Source of the DNA: Beijerinckia mobilis
GTDB taxonomy: Bacteria; Pseudomonadota; Alphaproteobacteria; Rhizobiales; Beijerinckiaceae
Direction: 5' to 3'
DNA length: 64,000 nucleotides
NCBI RefSeq assembly: GCF_000745425.1
Contig: NZ_JQJH01000012.1
Location: 81,710 to 145,709, forward strand
Shown here: positions 46,476-55,653 of the stretch, one piece after another
Layout: the number at the start of each line of letters is the position of its first letter
How positions within the stretch are numbered: the first letter of the stretch is position 1
Translations under genes and position numbers: made by a program
Notes under the pieces: model-generated
Database searches by the model: none
What the model saw: the letters and a program-made list of their open reading frames with translations, nothing else
Told to the model about the DNA's origin: nothing

Positions 46476-48011
46476 TCATTGAGAGGCGAGCTCCATGATC
46501 TTCACCTGGGTCGCCTCGCAACGATCGAGAATGCCGGTCATGCGACCCTCATGCATCACCAGAATGCGATCGCTCATGCCGAGAACCTCCGGCATTTCCG
46601 ACGAAATCAGAATGATCGCGACACCCTCGCGCGCGAGTTCCGTCACCAGACGGTGGATCTCGGCCTTGGCGCCAACATCGATGCCGCGTGTCGGCTCATC
46701 GAGGATGAGAATACGTGGCTTGTTGAGCAGCCAACGGCCGATCAGCACCTTCTGCTGATTGCCGCCTGAAAGATTGCCGATAATCTCCTGGAGGTTCGGT
46801 GCCTTCACCCTCAATTTGCGCGCCATTTCCTGACAGGCGGAATAAAGCGCCTTCTCATGCACGAAGCCGTTGGTGACATATTTGTTCTGCAAAACGGCAA
46901 TCTGCAGATTTTCGAGAATGCTGAGGCTCAAGAGACAACCGCTGACCTTGCGATCCTCGGTAAGGAAAGCCATTTCATGCCGCATTGCTGTCGCGGGAGA
47001 ATCGATGACCACTTTCTCGCCGTTGATGGCGATCGTGCCGGAAGTTGCCGGGGAAACGCCGAACAGGGTCGAAGCCAGGCTCGAGCGCCCAGAACCGACG
47101 AGACCGGCAATACCCAGGATCTCACCGGCATGCAGATCGAAATTCACGTCGTGGAACACGCCTTCGAGTGCGAGATCCTTGACCGACAGGGCAACGTCGC
47201 CGATCGGCACTTCCTCTTTCGGGAACATCTGCGTCAATTCGCGGCCGACCATCATGCGGATAATGTCATCACGCGTGACATCGCAGGCCGCATGGGTCGA
47301 GATGTAACGGCCGTCCCGGAAAACAGAAAACTCATCGGCGATCTCGAAGAGTTCATTCATCTTGTGTGTGATATAGACGATCCCGATGCCATGGGCGCGC
47401 AGATCACGGATGATCTCAAAGAGATGATCAACCTCCCGCTCCGTCAGAGCGGAGGTCGGCTCATCCATGATGAGAACATCCGATCCGTAGGAAACAGCCT
47501 TGGCGATTTCGACGATCTGGCGATTGGCGACGCTGAGATCGCGAACCTCGGCGTCGGGGTCGAGATCGATCTTGAGACGCCTGAAAAGATCCTGCGTCAT
47601 GCGCCGCATCTCGTCATGGTCGACGAAACCGAAACGATTGAGCGGTTCACGGCGGATCCAGATATTTTCTGCCACGCTCATATAATCCATCAGATTGAGT
47701 TCCTGATGGATCATCGAGATACCGCTCTCAATGGCGTCGAGCGGCGACTGGAAGGAAATCTCATTGCCTTTGAGCCGGATGCATCCCCCATCCGGTTTGT
47801 ATATGCCAGCAATGATCTTCATCAGCGTGGACTTGCCGGCGCCATTTTCTCCCATCAGGGCATGGACGGAGGAGGGGCGCAGCTTGAGCTCCACACCATC
47901 CAGCGCGACAACGCCGGGAAATTCCTTGCGGATATTCTCCGCCGTCAGAAGATAGTCTGAGGCCATGAGTGGCACATGGCTCGCGGCTGCATGAAGCTGA
48001 CCCGTCGTCAT
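46476..48011 (-). CDS. Sugar ABC transporter ATPase with two ABC domains (RbsA type)
   Basis: A 511-residue protein with tandem nucleotide-binding domains. The first has [13 protein letters not shown] (Walker A), an atypical signature [14 protein letters not shown] and [10 protein letters not shown]. The second has a degenerate Walker A ([11 protein letters not shown]), a full LSGGNQQKV signature and [11 protein letters not shown]. This asymmetry is normal for RbsA, MglA and inositol transporters. The start follows GGGAGGAATGAC. It powers uptake through the adjacent permease. Confidence 0.93.
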   Translation of the reverse strand: MTTGQLHAAASHVPLMASDYLLTAENIRKEFPGVVALDGVELKLRPSSVHALMGENGAGKSTLMKIIAGIYKPDGGCIRLKGNEISFQSPLDAIESGISMIHQELNLMDYMSVAENIWIRREPLNRFGFVDHDEMRRMTQDLFRRLKIDLDPDAEVRDLSVANRQIVEIAKAVSYGSDVLIMDEPTSALTEREVDHLFEIIRDLRAHGIGIVYITHKMNELFEIADEFSVFRDGRYISTHAACDVTRDDIIRMMVGRELTQMFPKEEVPIGDVALSVKDLALEGVFHDVNFDLHAGEILGIAGLVGSGRSSLASTLFGVSPATSGTIAINGEKVVIDSPATAMRHEMAFLTEDRKVSGCLLSLSILENLQIAVLQNKYVTNGFVHEKALYSACQEMARKLRVKAPNLQEIIGNLSGGNQQKVLIGRWLLNKPRILILDEPTRGIDVGAKAEIHRLVTELAREGVAIILISSEMPEVLGMSDRILVMHEGRMTGILDRCEATQVKIMELASQ

Positions 48012-48071
48012 TTGTCATTCCTCCCTGAATATCCCGCTCCGTCGATGAGCGTGGCTTACTTTGTTCGCACC

Positions 48072-49001
48072 TCAATTCCGGTTCAAAAATTTGTCCATAT
48101 TGTCTTTCGTCACGAGCTCGAAGGGGATCATTGTCTTCTTTGCCGTTTCTTGGTTCTTGGCGAGTTTGAGTGCCGCGTCGATCGCGCCCTTTCCTTGCTC
48201 GGTCGCATTTTGAAAGACGGTGATGTCGAGATCACCCGCCTTCATCGCCGCCAATGCATCCTTGGTGGCATCGGAGCCGGCGATAACGACGCTTTCCATG
48301 GGACGGCCGCTCGATTTCAACGCCTGAACCGCGCCAAGCGCCATTTCATCATTGTTGGCGAGGACGGCGTTGAAATCGATCCCGGCGGAGATCCAATTGG
48401 TGACGAGATCCATAGCCGGCGTGCGCATCCAATTGCCGGTCTGTTCTTCTACGATTTTGATGCCCTTGCAGGCTGGCGCCGAAAGTGCCTCGTGAATGCC
48501 TTGCGTGCGGCCGCGCTGACCTGTCGTGCCGAGCTGGCCTTCGATCACGACGACATTGCCTTTTCCCTTGAGTTCCTTGCAGACTTCCTGCGCCTGCATC
48601 AATCCGGCCTGCACCTCATCGGAACCGACAAATGCCTGTTTGGCGGGAAGAGTATCGACATTGACCGGCGCCATATTGACGAACACGAGCGGCACACCAG
48701 CCGCCGCAGCCTGGGCCGAGATGGCGGCGCTTGAATCCGCGTCCACCAGCATGACAACGATGGCATCGACGCCACTCGCGATGAAATTATCAATTTGACT
48801 TTGCTGTCTGGCTATATCGCCCTGGGCATCCTCTGAACGGACACTCACATTCCCTTTCGTCTTCGCATAATTCTCCATCGCGTGACGCAGAATGTTGAGA
48901 TAATTGTCATCGAACAGCGACATGCCGATGCCGATCGTGGTCGCCTGCGCGGAGGCCATGGTCAGGGCCGATACGGCAAGTGCGCACAGAAATCTCTTCA
49001 C
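48072..49001 (-). CDS. Periplasmic sugar/cyclitol-binding protein
   Basis: A 309-residue secreted protein with a signal peptide (MKRFLCALAVSALTMASA, cleaved near residue 20) and the periplasmic-binding-protein I fold of RbsB and IbpA (IGIGMSLFDDNYLNILRHAM, SQIDNFIASGVDAIVVMLVD, VLANNDEMALGAVQAL, VAGSDATKDALAAM-like region). It captures the ligand for the importer. A myo-inositol-type ligand fits the context, but the ligand cannot be read from sequence. Start codon GTG after GGGGAGGAAACGAC. Confidence 0.9.
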   Translation of the reverse strand: MKRFLCALAVSALTMASAQATTIGIGMSLFDDNYLNILRHAMENYAKTKGNVSVRSEDAQGDIARQQSQIDNFIASGVDAIVVMLVDADSSAAISAQAAAAGVPLVFVNMAPVNVDTLPAKQAFVGSDEVQAGLMQAQEVCKELKGKGNVVVIEGQLGTTGQRGRTQGIHEALSAPACKGIKIVEEQTGNWMRTPAMDLVTNWISAGIDFNAVLANNDEMALGAVQALKSSGRPMESVVIAGSDATKDALAAMKAGDLDITVFQNATEQGKGAIDAALKLAKNQETAKKTMIPFELVTKDNMDKFLNRN

Positions 49002-49052
49002 GTCGTTTCCTCCCCTAATTCTGTTCTCATTATCGCCGGCGCTTCAGCAGCT

Positions 49053-50228
49053 TCATACGAACCGCGGCACCAGCCAATGACCTCCGGCTTCATGACTGTC
49101 GACGACTGCGTCGACGAAAGCCACACCCTTGAGCCCGTCGGCAGAAGTCGGTACATTGCAGCCGATTTCGGATGGGGCGCGCGCCTCGCGGCGGGCACGG
49201 ATCGCCTCGGCAAAACCGGCATAGAGATTGGCGAAAGCGGCAATATAGCCTTCCGGATGACCGGGCGGCGTCCGGCTGCGGACTTTCGCCGCCGGCACGA
49301 GATCCTCGCGGCCACGCTTGATCGTTTCCGGCGCGCCGCCGAGCGGCGTATAGGAAAGCGTGTTCGGATCCTCCTGCGCCCAGGCAAGGCTGCCCTTGTC
49401 ACCGAAAACGCGCAGACGCAGGCCGTTGGAGCATCCGATCGCCACCTGGGATGACCAGAGGAGCCCTCGTGCGCCACCGTCATAACGGATCATGACGTGA
49501 GCATTGTCGTCGAGCAGGCGCCCCGGCACGAATGTGGCGAGATCGGCGGAGAGCGATTGCGCCTTGAGCCCGGTGACAAATCCCGCCAGATGATAGGCAT
49601 GAGTGCCAATATCACCGATGCTGCCTCCGCGTCCCGAAAGTTTCGGATCGGTGCGCCAGGCAGCCTGTGCATTGCCCTCCGCCTCAATCGCCGTCGCCAT
49701 CCATTCGAGCGGATATTCCACCTGGACCACACGGATGGCGCCGAGATCGCCGCGCGCCACCATAGCCCGGGCGTGATGGATCAGCGGATAGCCGCAATAA
49801 GTATAGGTGACACCGACGAAACGGCTGCTTGCCTCGGCAAGATCGTGCAGCGCGATCGCATCGTCGAGTGTCGTCGTCATGGGCTTCTCGCAGATGACAT
49901 CGAAACCCGCCTCGAGAAAAGCCTTGGCAATGGGAAAATGCGTATGGTTTGGAGTGCAGATGGCCACCGCATCAATCCGGTCTGGGCGGTTCTTTTCGCC
50001 TTCCACCATCGCCCTGTAATCATCATAGGAACGGTCGCGCGCGATGAAGATACTCTCGGCGAAAGCATGACCGCGTTCCGGCCGCACATCGAATGCGCCG
50101 GCGACGAGTTCGAAAGCATTGTCGAGACGCGTCGCAAATCGGTGAATACCGCCGATATAGGCGCCCTCCCCGCCACCTACCATGCCAAGGCGCAGCCGAC
50201 GCCGCGCCAGATCATCAGCGCCGGTCAT
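49053..50228 (-). CDS. Gfo/Idh/MocA family oxidoreductase (first of three)
   Basis: A 391-residue NAD(P)-dependent dehydrogenase with an N-terminal Rossmann motif (LRLGMVGGGEGAYIGGIH), the EKPMTTTLDD segment with the catalytic lysine (CEKP), and GGSIGDIGTHAYHLAGF carrying the active-site histidine region. Substrates in this family are sugars, sugar phosphates and cyclitols. Its start overlaps the stop of the TIM-barrel isomerase gene by 4 bases, so the two are translationally coupled and probably act in sequence. Confidence 0.85.
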   Translation of the reverse strand: MTGADDLARRRLRLGMVGGGEGAYIGGIHRFATRLDNAFELVAGAFDVRPERGHAFAESIFIARDRSYDDYRAMVEGEKNRPDRIDAVAICTPNHTHFPIAKAFLEAGFDVICEKPMTTTLDDAIALHDLAEASSRFVGVTYTYCGYPLIHHARAMVARGDLGAIRVVQVEYPLEWMATAIEAEGNAQAAWRTDPKLSGRGGSIGDIGTHAYHLAGFVTGLKAQSLSADLATFVPGRLLDDNAHVMIRYDGGARGLLWSSQVAIGCSNGLRLRVFGDKGSLAWAQEDPNTLSYTPLGGAPETIKRGREDLVPAAKVRSRTPPGHPEGYIAAFANLYAGFAEAIRARREARAPSEIGCNVPTSADGLKGVAFVDAVVDSHEAGGHWLVPRFV

Positions 50229-51361
50229 GCCGCCTCTCCTTCATCGAGGCCGAGAATGGCGCGGTTGGCGGCGCGATTCGCATCCGCCTTGACGAAATCA
50301 TCGAAGGCGCGCTCGGCGACATGGATAATGTGGCGCTTGATGAATGCGGCCCCTTCCGCCGCGCCGTCCTCCGGATGTTTGAGGCAGCATTCCCATTCGA
50401 GCACGGCCCAGCCATCGAAACCATAGCCCGCGAGTTTCGAGAAAATGGCACCGAAATCGATCTGACCGTCGCCGGGAGAACGAAAACGGCCGGCACGGCT
50501 GAGCCAGGGCTGGAAACCGCCATAGGCGCCGGTCTTGCCGGTCGGCCGGAATTCCGCATCCTTCACATGAAACATTTTGATGCGGTCGTGATAATGGTCG
50601 ATGTAGGCCAGATAATCCATCGACTGCAAAAGGAGATGGCTCGGATCATACATGATGTTGCAGCGCGGATGATGATCGACCCTTTCGAGAAACATCTCGA
50701 ATGTCAGCCCGTCGTGCAAATCCTCGGTCGGATGCACTTCATAGCAGAGATCGATCCCTTCGCTGTCAAACACATCGAGGATCGGCCGCCAGCGCCTCGC
50801 CAGCTCATCGAAAGCATCATCGATTAACCCCTCCGGCCATTGCGGATAGGGATAGAGATAGGGCCACAGCAACGAGCCGGAAAATGTCACATGGCGGTCG
50901 AGACCCAGCCGCCGGGAAGCGCGCGCCGCCGCGATCACCTGCCGCACCGCCCATTCCTGCCGCGCCTTGGGATTGCCGCGAACCTCGGGCGCCGCGAAGG
51001 ATTCTGCCGGAATGTCGAAGGCCGGATGCAGAGCAACGAGTTGACCCTGCAGGTGGCTCGCAAGCTCGGTCACGACGAGTCCATGGTCGGCCAGCAGGCC
51101 CTTGATCTCGTCACAATAATCCTGACTCTCCGCCGCGCGTTCGACATCGAAAACACGGCGGTCCCAGGACGGGATCTGCACTCCGAGAAAGCCTTTTTCC
51201 GCGGCCCATTCGGCAAGACCGGCGAGCGAATTGAAAGGCGGCGTATCGCCGGCGAACTGAGCGAGAAAAACGGCCGGCCCCTTGATGGTGCGCATGGTCT
51301 TAGCCGCTTGTGGTTCTTCAAGCGGTGTCCTGGCCGCGTTGCGATCGGACATGGAAGACAT
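50225..51361 (-). CDS. TIM-barrel sugar isomerase/epimerase-like protein
   Basis: A 378-residue protein of the xylose-isomerase-like TIM-barrel superfamily. Metal-site candidates are IDLCYEVHPTEDLHDG (Glu and His), CNIMYDPSHLLLQ (Asp and His), IKMFHVKDAEF and the C-terminal AVLEWECC (Glu). Relatives act as ketose epimerases, inosose dehydratases or lyases. The chosen ATG overlaps the upstream stop (TAATG) and follows AAGGAGGTAGCG. Placement between two Gfo/Idh enzymes suggests it modifies a keto-sugar intermediate. Confidence 0.82.
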   Translation of the reverse strand: MSSMSDRNAARTPLEEPQAAKTMRTIKGPAVFLAQFAGDTPPFNSLAGLAEWAAEKGFLGVQIPSWDRRVFDVERAAESQDYCDEIKGLLADHGLVVTELASHLQGQLVALHPAFDIPAESFAAPEVRGNPKARQEWAVRQVIAAARASRRLGLDRHVTFSGSLLWPYLYPYPQWPEGLIDDAFDELARRWRPILDVFDSEGIDLCYEVHPTEDLHDGLTFEMFLERVDHHPRCNIMYDPSHLLLQSMDYLAYIDHYHDRIKMFHVKDAEFRPTGKTGAYGGFQPWLSRAGRFRSPGDGQIDFGAIFSKLAGYGFDGWAVLEWECCLKHPEDGAAEGAAFIKRHIIHVAERAFDDFVKADANRAANRAILGLDEGEAA

Positions 51362-52482
51362 TACGCTACCTCCTTCCACGCGCGGCTCTTGCTCGAGGCA
51401 ATTGCGCTATCAACGACCTTCTGGATTTCCCAGGCTTCGCGGAAATCCGGTCCGCGCCGTACTCCGCCCTCGATGGCCGACAGGAAATCGGCAACCTCAA
51501 TGGTTTTCAGATCATTGAAACCAAGCTGATGCCCCGGAGCGACACAAAAATTGCGATAGGGCGGATGCTGAGGACCGGCTTCGATGCGCCGGAAACCATT
51601 CTCGCGGGGATCCTCTCCGGCCTTGTAATAGGAGAGTTCGTTCAGGCGCTCCTGCGTGAAGACCAGACCGCCCTTAGTACCCGAGATCTCAAAGCCAAGC
51701 TGCATCTTGCGGCCGGTCGCCGCCCAATTGGCTTCGATCGTGCCGCCGCAGCCGCGCGCGAAACGCACCGTCAGGCGGGCAATATCATCGACCTCGATAA
51801 GACGCCGCTCCGCGGCACCCGGACCGACCGGACGGCTCTTCACCACGGTCGCGAGATCGGCATTGACTTCCGTAATCGGGCCGATCAGGAACCGGGCAAG
51901 GCCGATGATATGACTGCCGATATCGGCGATGGCACCACCACCGCCCTGTGGATCGAGACGCCAGCTGTAGGGCACTTCCGGATCACACATGAAATCCTCG
52001 GCATGGATGCCACGAAAACTGGTGATCTCGCCGAGTTCACCCGATGCAATCATTTCGCGCGCCAGAGACAGCAGCGGATTCTTGATGTAATTGTAGCCGA
52101 CCTGCGTGACGACATTGGCGGCCTCGGCAGCTTCCATCATCTCGTGGGCTTCCGCAACGGAAGGCGCGAGCGGCTTTTCGCAATGAACATGTTTTCCGGC
52201 CGCGATGGCCGCGAGGGCCATTTCCCGGTGAAACATGTTGGGCGTGGTGATGGCAACGATCGCGATGGCCGGATCAGCGACGAGCGCGCGCCAATCGGTG
52301 ACCGCGCGGCGGAACCCATATTGCCGCGCCGCCGCGTCAGCCGCTGCCTCATCGACATCTGCGACCGTCTGCAGAACTGGTTTGAGATTACCTGGAAAAA
52401 TACCGGCGGCAGCGCGATAGGCCATCGCATGTGCCTTGCCCATAAATCCGGTGCCGATTACACCGACGCCGATGTCACCCAT
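51361..52482 (-). CDS. Gfo/Idh/MocA family oxidoreductase (second of three)
   Basis: A 373-residue dehydrogenase with the Rossmann motif IGVGVIGTGFMGKAHAMAY, TTPNMFHREMA, HCEKPLAPSVAEAHEMM (catalytic lysine) and GGGGAIADIGSHIIGLARFL. It is distinct from both neighbours. The stop overlaps the TIM-barrel start by one base. It likely oxidises or reduces a sugar or cyclitol carbonyl with NAD(H). Confidence 0.85.
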   Translation of the reverse strand: MGDIGVGVIGTGFMGKAHAMAYRAAAGIFPGNLKPVLQTVADVDEAAADAAARQYGFRRAVTDWRALVADPAIAIVAITTPNMFHREMALAAIAAGKHVHCEKPLAPSVAEAHEMMEAAEAANVVTQVGYNYIKNPLLSLAREMIASGELGEITSFRGIHAEDFMCDPEVPYSWRLDPQGGGGAIADIGSHIIGLARFLIGPITEVNADLATVVKSRPVGPGAAERRLIEVDDIARLTVRFARGCGGTIEANWAATGRKMQLGFEISGTKGGLVFTQERLNELSYYKAGEDPRENGFRRIEAGPQHPPYRNFCVAPGHQLGFNDLKTIEVADFLSAIEGGVRRGPDFREAWEIQKVVDSAIASSKSRAWKEVA

Positions 52483-52527
52483 GAGACTGCTTCCTGATGT
52501 TTACCGGTGAATGTGCGGATACCATGC

Positions 52528-53520
52528 TCAGACCTTCACGGACTGACCGGTAAGTGCGGATTCGAGCGCGCAATCGGCGAGACGCAGCGCCTGGCGACCA
52601 TCCTGCGCCGTGACCGGCATCGGACCTTTGGTGAGGACAGCCTTGGCGAAAGCGTCATATTCCAGCCGATAGGCATCGGCGTACCGTTCGAGAAAGAAAT
52701 TGAGCAAGGGTTCGCGGACTTCCGTCGCCGACCGCGTCCAGCGCCTGATCGTCGTGGGACGAAGATTGTCGTTCAGCACCTGCCCGGCAGAGCCAAAAAT
52801 TTCAAAGCGCTGGTCATAGCCATAGACTGCCTGGCGCGAACAATTGATATGGCATTGGCGGCCGGAAGCCGTCCGCAATTGCACCATGACCGTATCGAAA
52901 TCGCCGAATTCCTCGAGCGAAGGCTCGATGAGACGGCTGCCAAAGGCCATGACCTCGACCGGGTCCTCGCGCAGGAAGAAACGGGCCATGTCGAAATCAT
53001 GGATCGTCATGTCACGGAAAATGCCACCGGAATGGGCGAGATATTCGCGCGGGGCGAGGCCGGGATCACGGCTGGTGATGATGACCTGATGCACGTCACC
53101 AATTTCACCGGCATCGATCGCACGGCGAAGCGCGGCCGCACTCGGGTCGAAGCGGCGATTAAAGGCGAGCATCACCCTTCCGCCGACGCGCTCGATTTCG
53201 GCAACCGCCGAATCCACCTTGGCCATATCGAGGTCGATGGGTTTTTCGCACAAAACCGCTTTCCCGCGTGATACCGCATGGAGCGTCAGGCTGACATGCG
53301 TATCTGTCGGCGTGCCGATGATGACGGCATCGACATCATCGCGCTCGATCGTCGCTACCGGATCAAGCGAGGCCTCGCAACCAAGGCGTTCGGCCAGTTT
53401 GTGTGCCGCATCGCCAAATGGATCGGCAACGGCAATCAGTTTGGAATGTGCATGCGCTGCGACATTGGCAGCGTGAATGCTTCCGATCCGTCCCGCACCA
53501 AGGACAGCAACCCGCACCAT
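52528..53520 (-). CDS. iolG: Inositol 2-dehydrogenase-like protein
   Basis: A 330-residue Gfo/Idh/MocA enzyme closest in pattern to myo-inositol 2-dehydrogenase. It has MVRVAVLGAGRIGSIHAANV (Rossmann), LCEKPIDLDM (catalytic lysine), MLAFNRRFDPS and RDMTIHDFDMARFFL (catalytic aspartate and histidine). It would oxidise myo-inositol to scyllo-inosose, the substrate of IolE. ATG 53520 follows TTGGAGTTTCC and gives the standard N-terminus. It is the first gene of the operon running to 43534. The symbol is provisional, because related enzymes act on other inositols. Confidence 0.8.
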   Translation of the reverse strand: MVRVAVLGAGRIGSIHAANVAAHAHSKLIAVADPFGDAAHKLAERLGCEASLDPVATIERDDVDAVIIGTPTDTHVSLTLHAVSRGKAVLCEKPIDLDMAKVDSAVAEIERVGGRVMLAFNRRFDPSAAALRRAIDAGEIGDVHQVIITSRDPGLAPREYLAHSGGIFRDMTIHDFDMARFFLREDPVEVMAFGSRLIEPSLEEFGDFDTVMVQLRTASGRQCHINCSRQAVYGYDQRFEIFGSAGQVLNDNLRPTTIRRWTRSATEVREPLLNFFLERYADAYRLEYDAFAKAVLTKGPMPVTAQDGRQALRLADCALESALTGQSVKV

Positions 53521-53778
53521 GAGGAAACTCCAATTTCGGCCAAAGGCTAGCGTTCGCCGCCTCGTGCGGCGCACGGATCAAAGGGTCGCGATCGCCCGAA
53601 TGGCGATCGCGCAAGGTGGTGGAGGATTTGCGAGGAAGAAAACTGCTCTGCCGCGAACTTTCGCGATTGGACCAGCACGCCTAAGCATTATGCCGACGGG
53701 TCACCGGACAACCTCCCTGACTGGCCACTTCAGCGGCTCTCGCTTGGTGTTTCAATATATATTTCATTACTACAATTT

Positions 53779-53796
53779 TTGCAATTATTATTGCAA
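53779..53796. promoter_or_regulatory. Candidate operator upstream of the iolG operon
   Basis: TTGCAAT-TATT-ATTGCAA is an inverted repeat with perfect 7-base arms inside a very AT-rich stretch (53749-53805). It lies in the 280-base gap before the minus-strand iolG operon. The minus strand continues GCAAAAATTG, close to the GCAATAAAAATT motif at the other two cluster promoters. The RpiR-family protein at 58391 is the likely binder. Confidence 0.5.
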
Positions 53797-53801
53797 TTCT
53801 A

Positions 53802-54794
53802 TCATCCGACAGAGGCGCTTTCGCGCAGCTGAGCGGAAAGTACGTTCCCATTGATAACGAGCGCGGGATCGAGCCGGCCGGCAAAATAGTCGAGTATGTT
53901 GCGGCTTGCGGAAACAGCCATACGGGCCGCGCATTCGCGCGTCAGGCCAGCAGAATGCGGCGTGAGGATGACACGATCGCTTTGCAGGAGCGGATGCTCA
54001 GGCGGCGGCGGCTCTGCCGAGAAGACATCAAGTCCGGCCCCGGCGATCGTGCCCTCGGCTAAAGCATGTGCCAGAGCCAGCTCGTCGACCACGCCGCCAC
54101 GCGCCGTATTGATGAGAATCGCACCCGGTTTAAGGGCGGCAAGCTCATTTTCGCCAAGCAGCGGACCACCGCGCGGTGGCGGCATATGCAGGGAAACAAA
54201 ATCCGCAATATGCAGAGCCCCGGCAAGATCGCGCGCCGGAATCGCTCCCGCTTTTTCGATCGAGGCCTCGTCGAGGAAGGGATCATAGGCGAGTACGGTC
54301 ATGTCGAAGCCTCTCGCCATCGTCGCGACAAGTCTTCCGATCCGGCCGAACCCGATGAGCAGCAAGGTCTTGCCGAAAACGTCCGTTGCGGAAAGATCGT
54401 TGCGCAGACCCCATTTTCCGGAGCGTGTCGCATGATCATAGGCACAGACACGCTTGGCGACCGCCAGCAGCAAAGTCATGGCATGTTCGGCAACGGAACG
54501 GGAATTGACATCACCGACGATGGAGAGCGGAATGCTCCGGCGCGTCAAAGCCTCGACATCCACGGCATCATAACCGACGCCATGACGCGACACGAATCTC
54601 AGCTTCTTTGCCTTTGCAATGACAGCCTCGGGCAAAGGCTGTGTTCGGATCAGGATCGCATCAGCCTTCTCGACAAAAGGCACGTAGGACTCCATCGTGA
54701 CTTCATCGACGAGATCGAGCGAGACACCCGGAGCATTGCGCAGGATATCGAGACCCGCCTCATGAATGCGCCCGGCCACGAGAATGTGGGTCAT
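53802..54794 (-). CDS. D-isomer-specific 2-hydroxyacid dehydrogenase
   Basis: A 330-residue NAD-dependent dehydrogenase. Visible features are the nucleotide-binding GKTLLLIGFGRIGRLVAT, the catalytic arginine in INTARGGVVDE, the glutamate in GLDVFSAEPPPPEHP and the histidine in LTPHSAGLT. It interconverts a 2-hydroxy acid and a 2-keto acid. In this operon it might process pyruvate-like or C3/C4 products of the aldolase, or act as a hydroxypyruvate or glyoxylate reductase. It starts 12 bases after the aldolase gene. Confidence 0.88.
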   Translation of the reverse strand: MTHILVAGRIHEAGLDILRNAPGVSLDLVDEVTMESYVPFVEKADAILIRTQPLPEAVIAKAKKLRFVSRHGVGYDAVDVEALTRRSIPLSIVGDVNSRSVAEHAMTLLLAVAKRVCAYDHATRSGKWGLRNDLSATDVFGKTLLLIGFGRIGRLVATMARGFDMTVLAYDPFLDEASIEKAGAIPARDLAGALHIADFVSLHMPPPRGGPLLGENELAALKPGAILINTARGGVVDELALAHALAEGTIAGAGLDVFSAEPPPPEHPLLQSDRVILTPHSAGLTRECAARMAVSASRNILDYFAGRLDPALVINGNVLSAQLRESASVG

Positions 54795-54806
54795 GGCAAT
54801 TCTCCC

Positions 54807-55628
54807 TCAATAACCAGCCGCTGCCTGTTTGATATCCGGTACACTCGTCAACTGGCCGATGAGCTGACGTGCTGTCGCAACTGATGACTGCGCGGCTCCG
54901 GCGAGCAGCCGCACATCATTGGAGATGGTGACGAGATCGAACCCCCAGCCGATCGCCTTGGCCGCATAGGTCGGCGTACCATTATGCAGACAGGCGCGGA
55001 TTCCGGATTTATGCGCCACGTCGAGAATGGTCTTGATCGCCGCAACCATCTCCGGCTCTTCGCGATCGAAGCCGGTACGGTATTTCCGGCCGGTAAGTCC
55101 AAGGGTCAAGTCCGCGGGGCCGATATACAGGCCGTCGAGTCCCGGCGTCGCGGCAATGGCTTCGAGATTGGCGAAAGCCTGCGCCGTCTCGATCATGGCG
55201 AAACAGAGAACCTCACGATCGGCATGATCGCCATAATCGGCGCCTGCGGCGATCGAGACCCGCGTCGGCCCGAAACTGCGCGTGCCAGTAGGCGGGTAAC
55301 GCACGCATGAGACGAACTTCTCGGCTTCCTCTGGCGTGTTGATCATGGGGCAGATCACACCATAGGCTCCGGCATCGAGCGTCTTCATGATGATGCCGGG
55401 ATCAAGCCAGGGCACGCGGACCATGGGCGTCACCGGGCTCGCCTGCATCGCCTGCAGCATGGTCGTCGCAACCTCATATCCGACAAGACCATGCTGAAGA
55501 TCTATTGTGATCGAATCATAGCCCTGGTGTGCCATAATCTCGGCAGTGAAAGGACAGGCGATGGACAGCCATCCGTTGATGACAGGCTTGTCGGCGGCAA
55601 AAGCCTGCCGGATTGCATTGGATTTCAT
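54807..55628 (-). CDS. HpcH/HpaI-family 2-keto acid aldolase
   Basis: A 273-residue class II (metal-dependent) pyruvate aldolase. Segments typical of the family are NGWLSIACPFTAEIMAHQGYDSITIDLQHG, GAYGVICPMINTPEEAE, TRSFGPTR, MIETAQAFANLEAI (metal-binding Glu) and GLDGLYIGPADLTLGLG-like (metal-binding Asp). Such enzymes cleave unphosphorylated 2-keto-3-deoxy or 4-hydroxy-2-keto acids to pyruvate and an aldehyde. With the IlvD/Edd dehydratase and the aldehyde dehydrogenase it forms a plausible non-phosphorylative route. ATG 55628 follows AAGGATC. Confidence 0.88.
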   Translation of the reverse strand: MKSNAIRQAFAADKPVINGWLSIACPFTAEIMAHQGYDSITIDLQHGLVGYEVATTMLQAMQASPVTPMVRVPWLDPGIIMKTLDAGAYGVICPMINTPEEAEKFVSCVRYPPTGTRSFGPTRVSIAAGADYGDHADREVLCFAMIETAQAFANLEAIAATPGLDGLYIGPADLTLGLTGRKYRTGFDREEPEMVAAIKTILDVAHKSGIRACLHNGTPTYAAKAIGWGFDLVTISNDVRLLAGAAQSSVATARQLIGQLTSVPDIKQAAAGY

Positions 55629-55653
55629 AGATTGATCCTTCACGCAGCCACAT

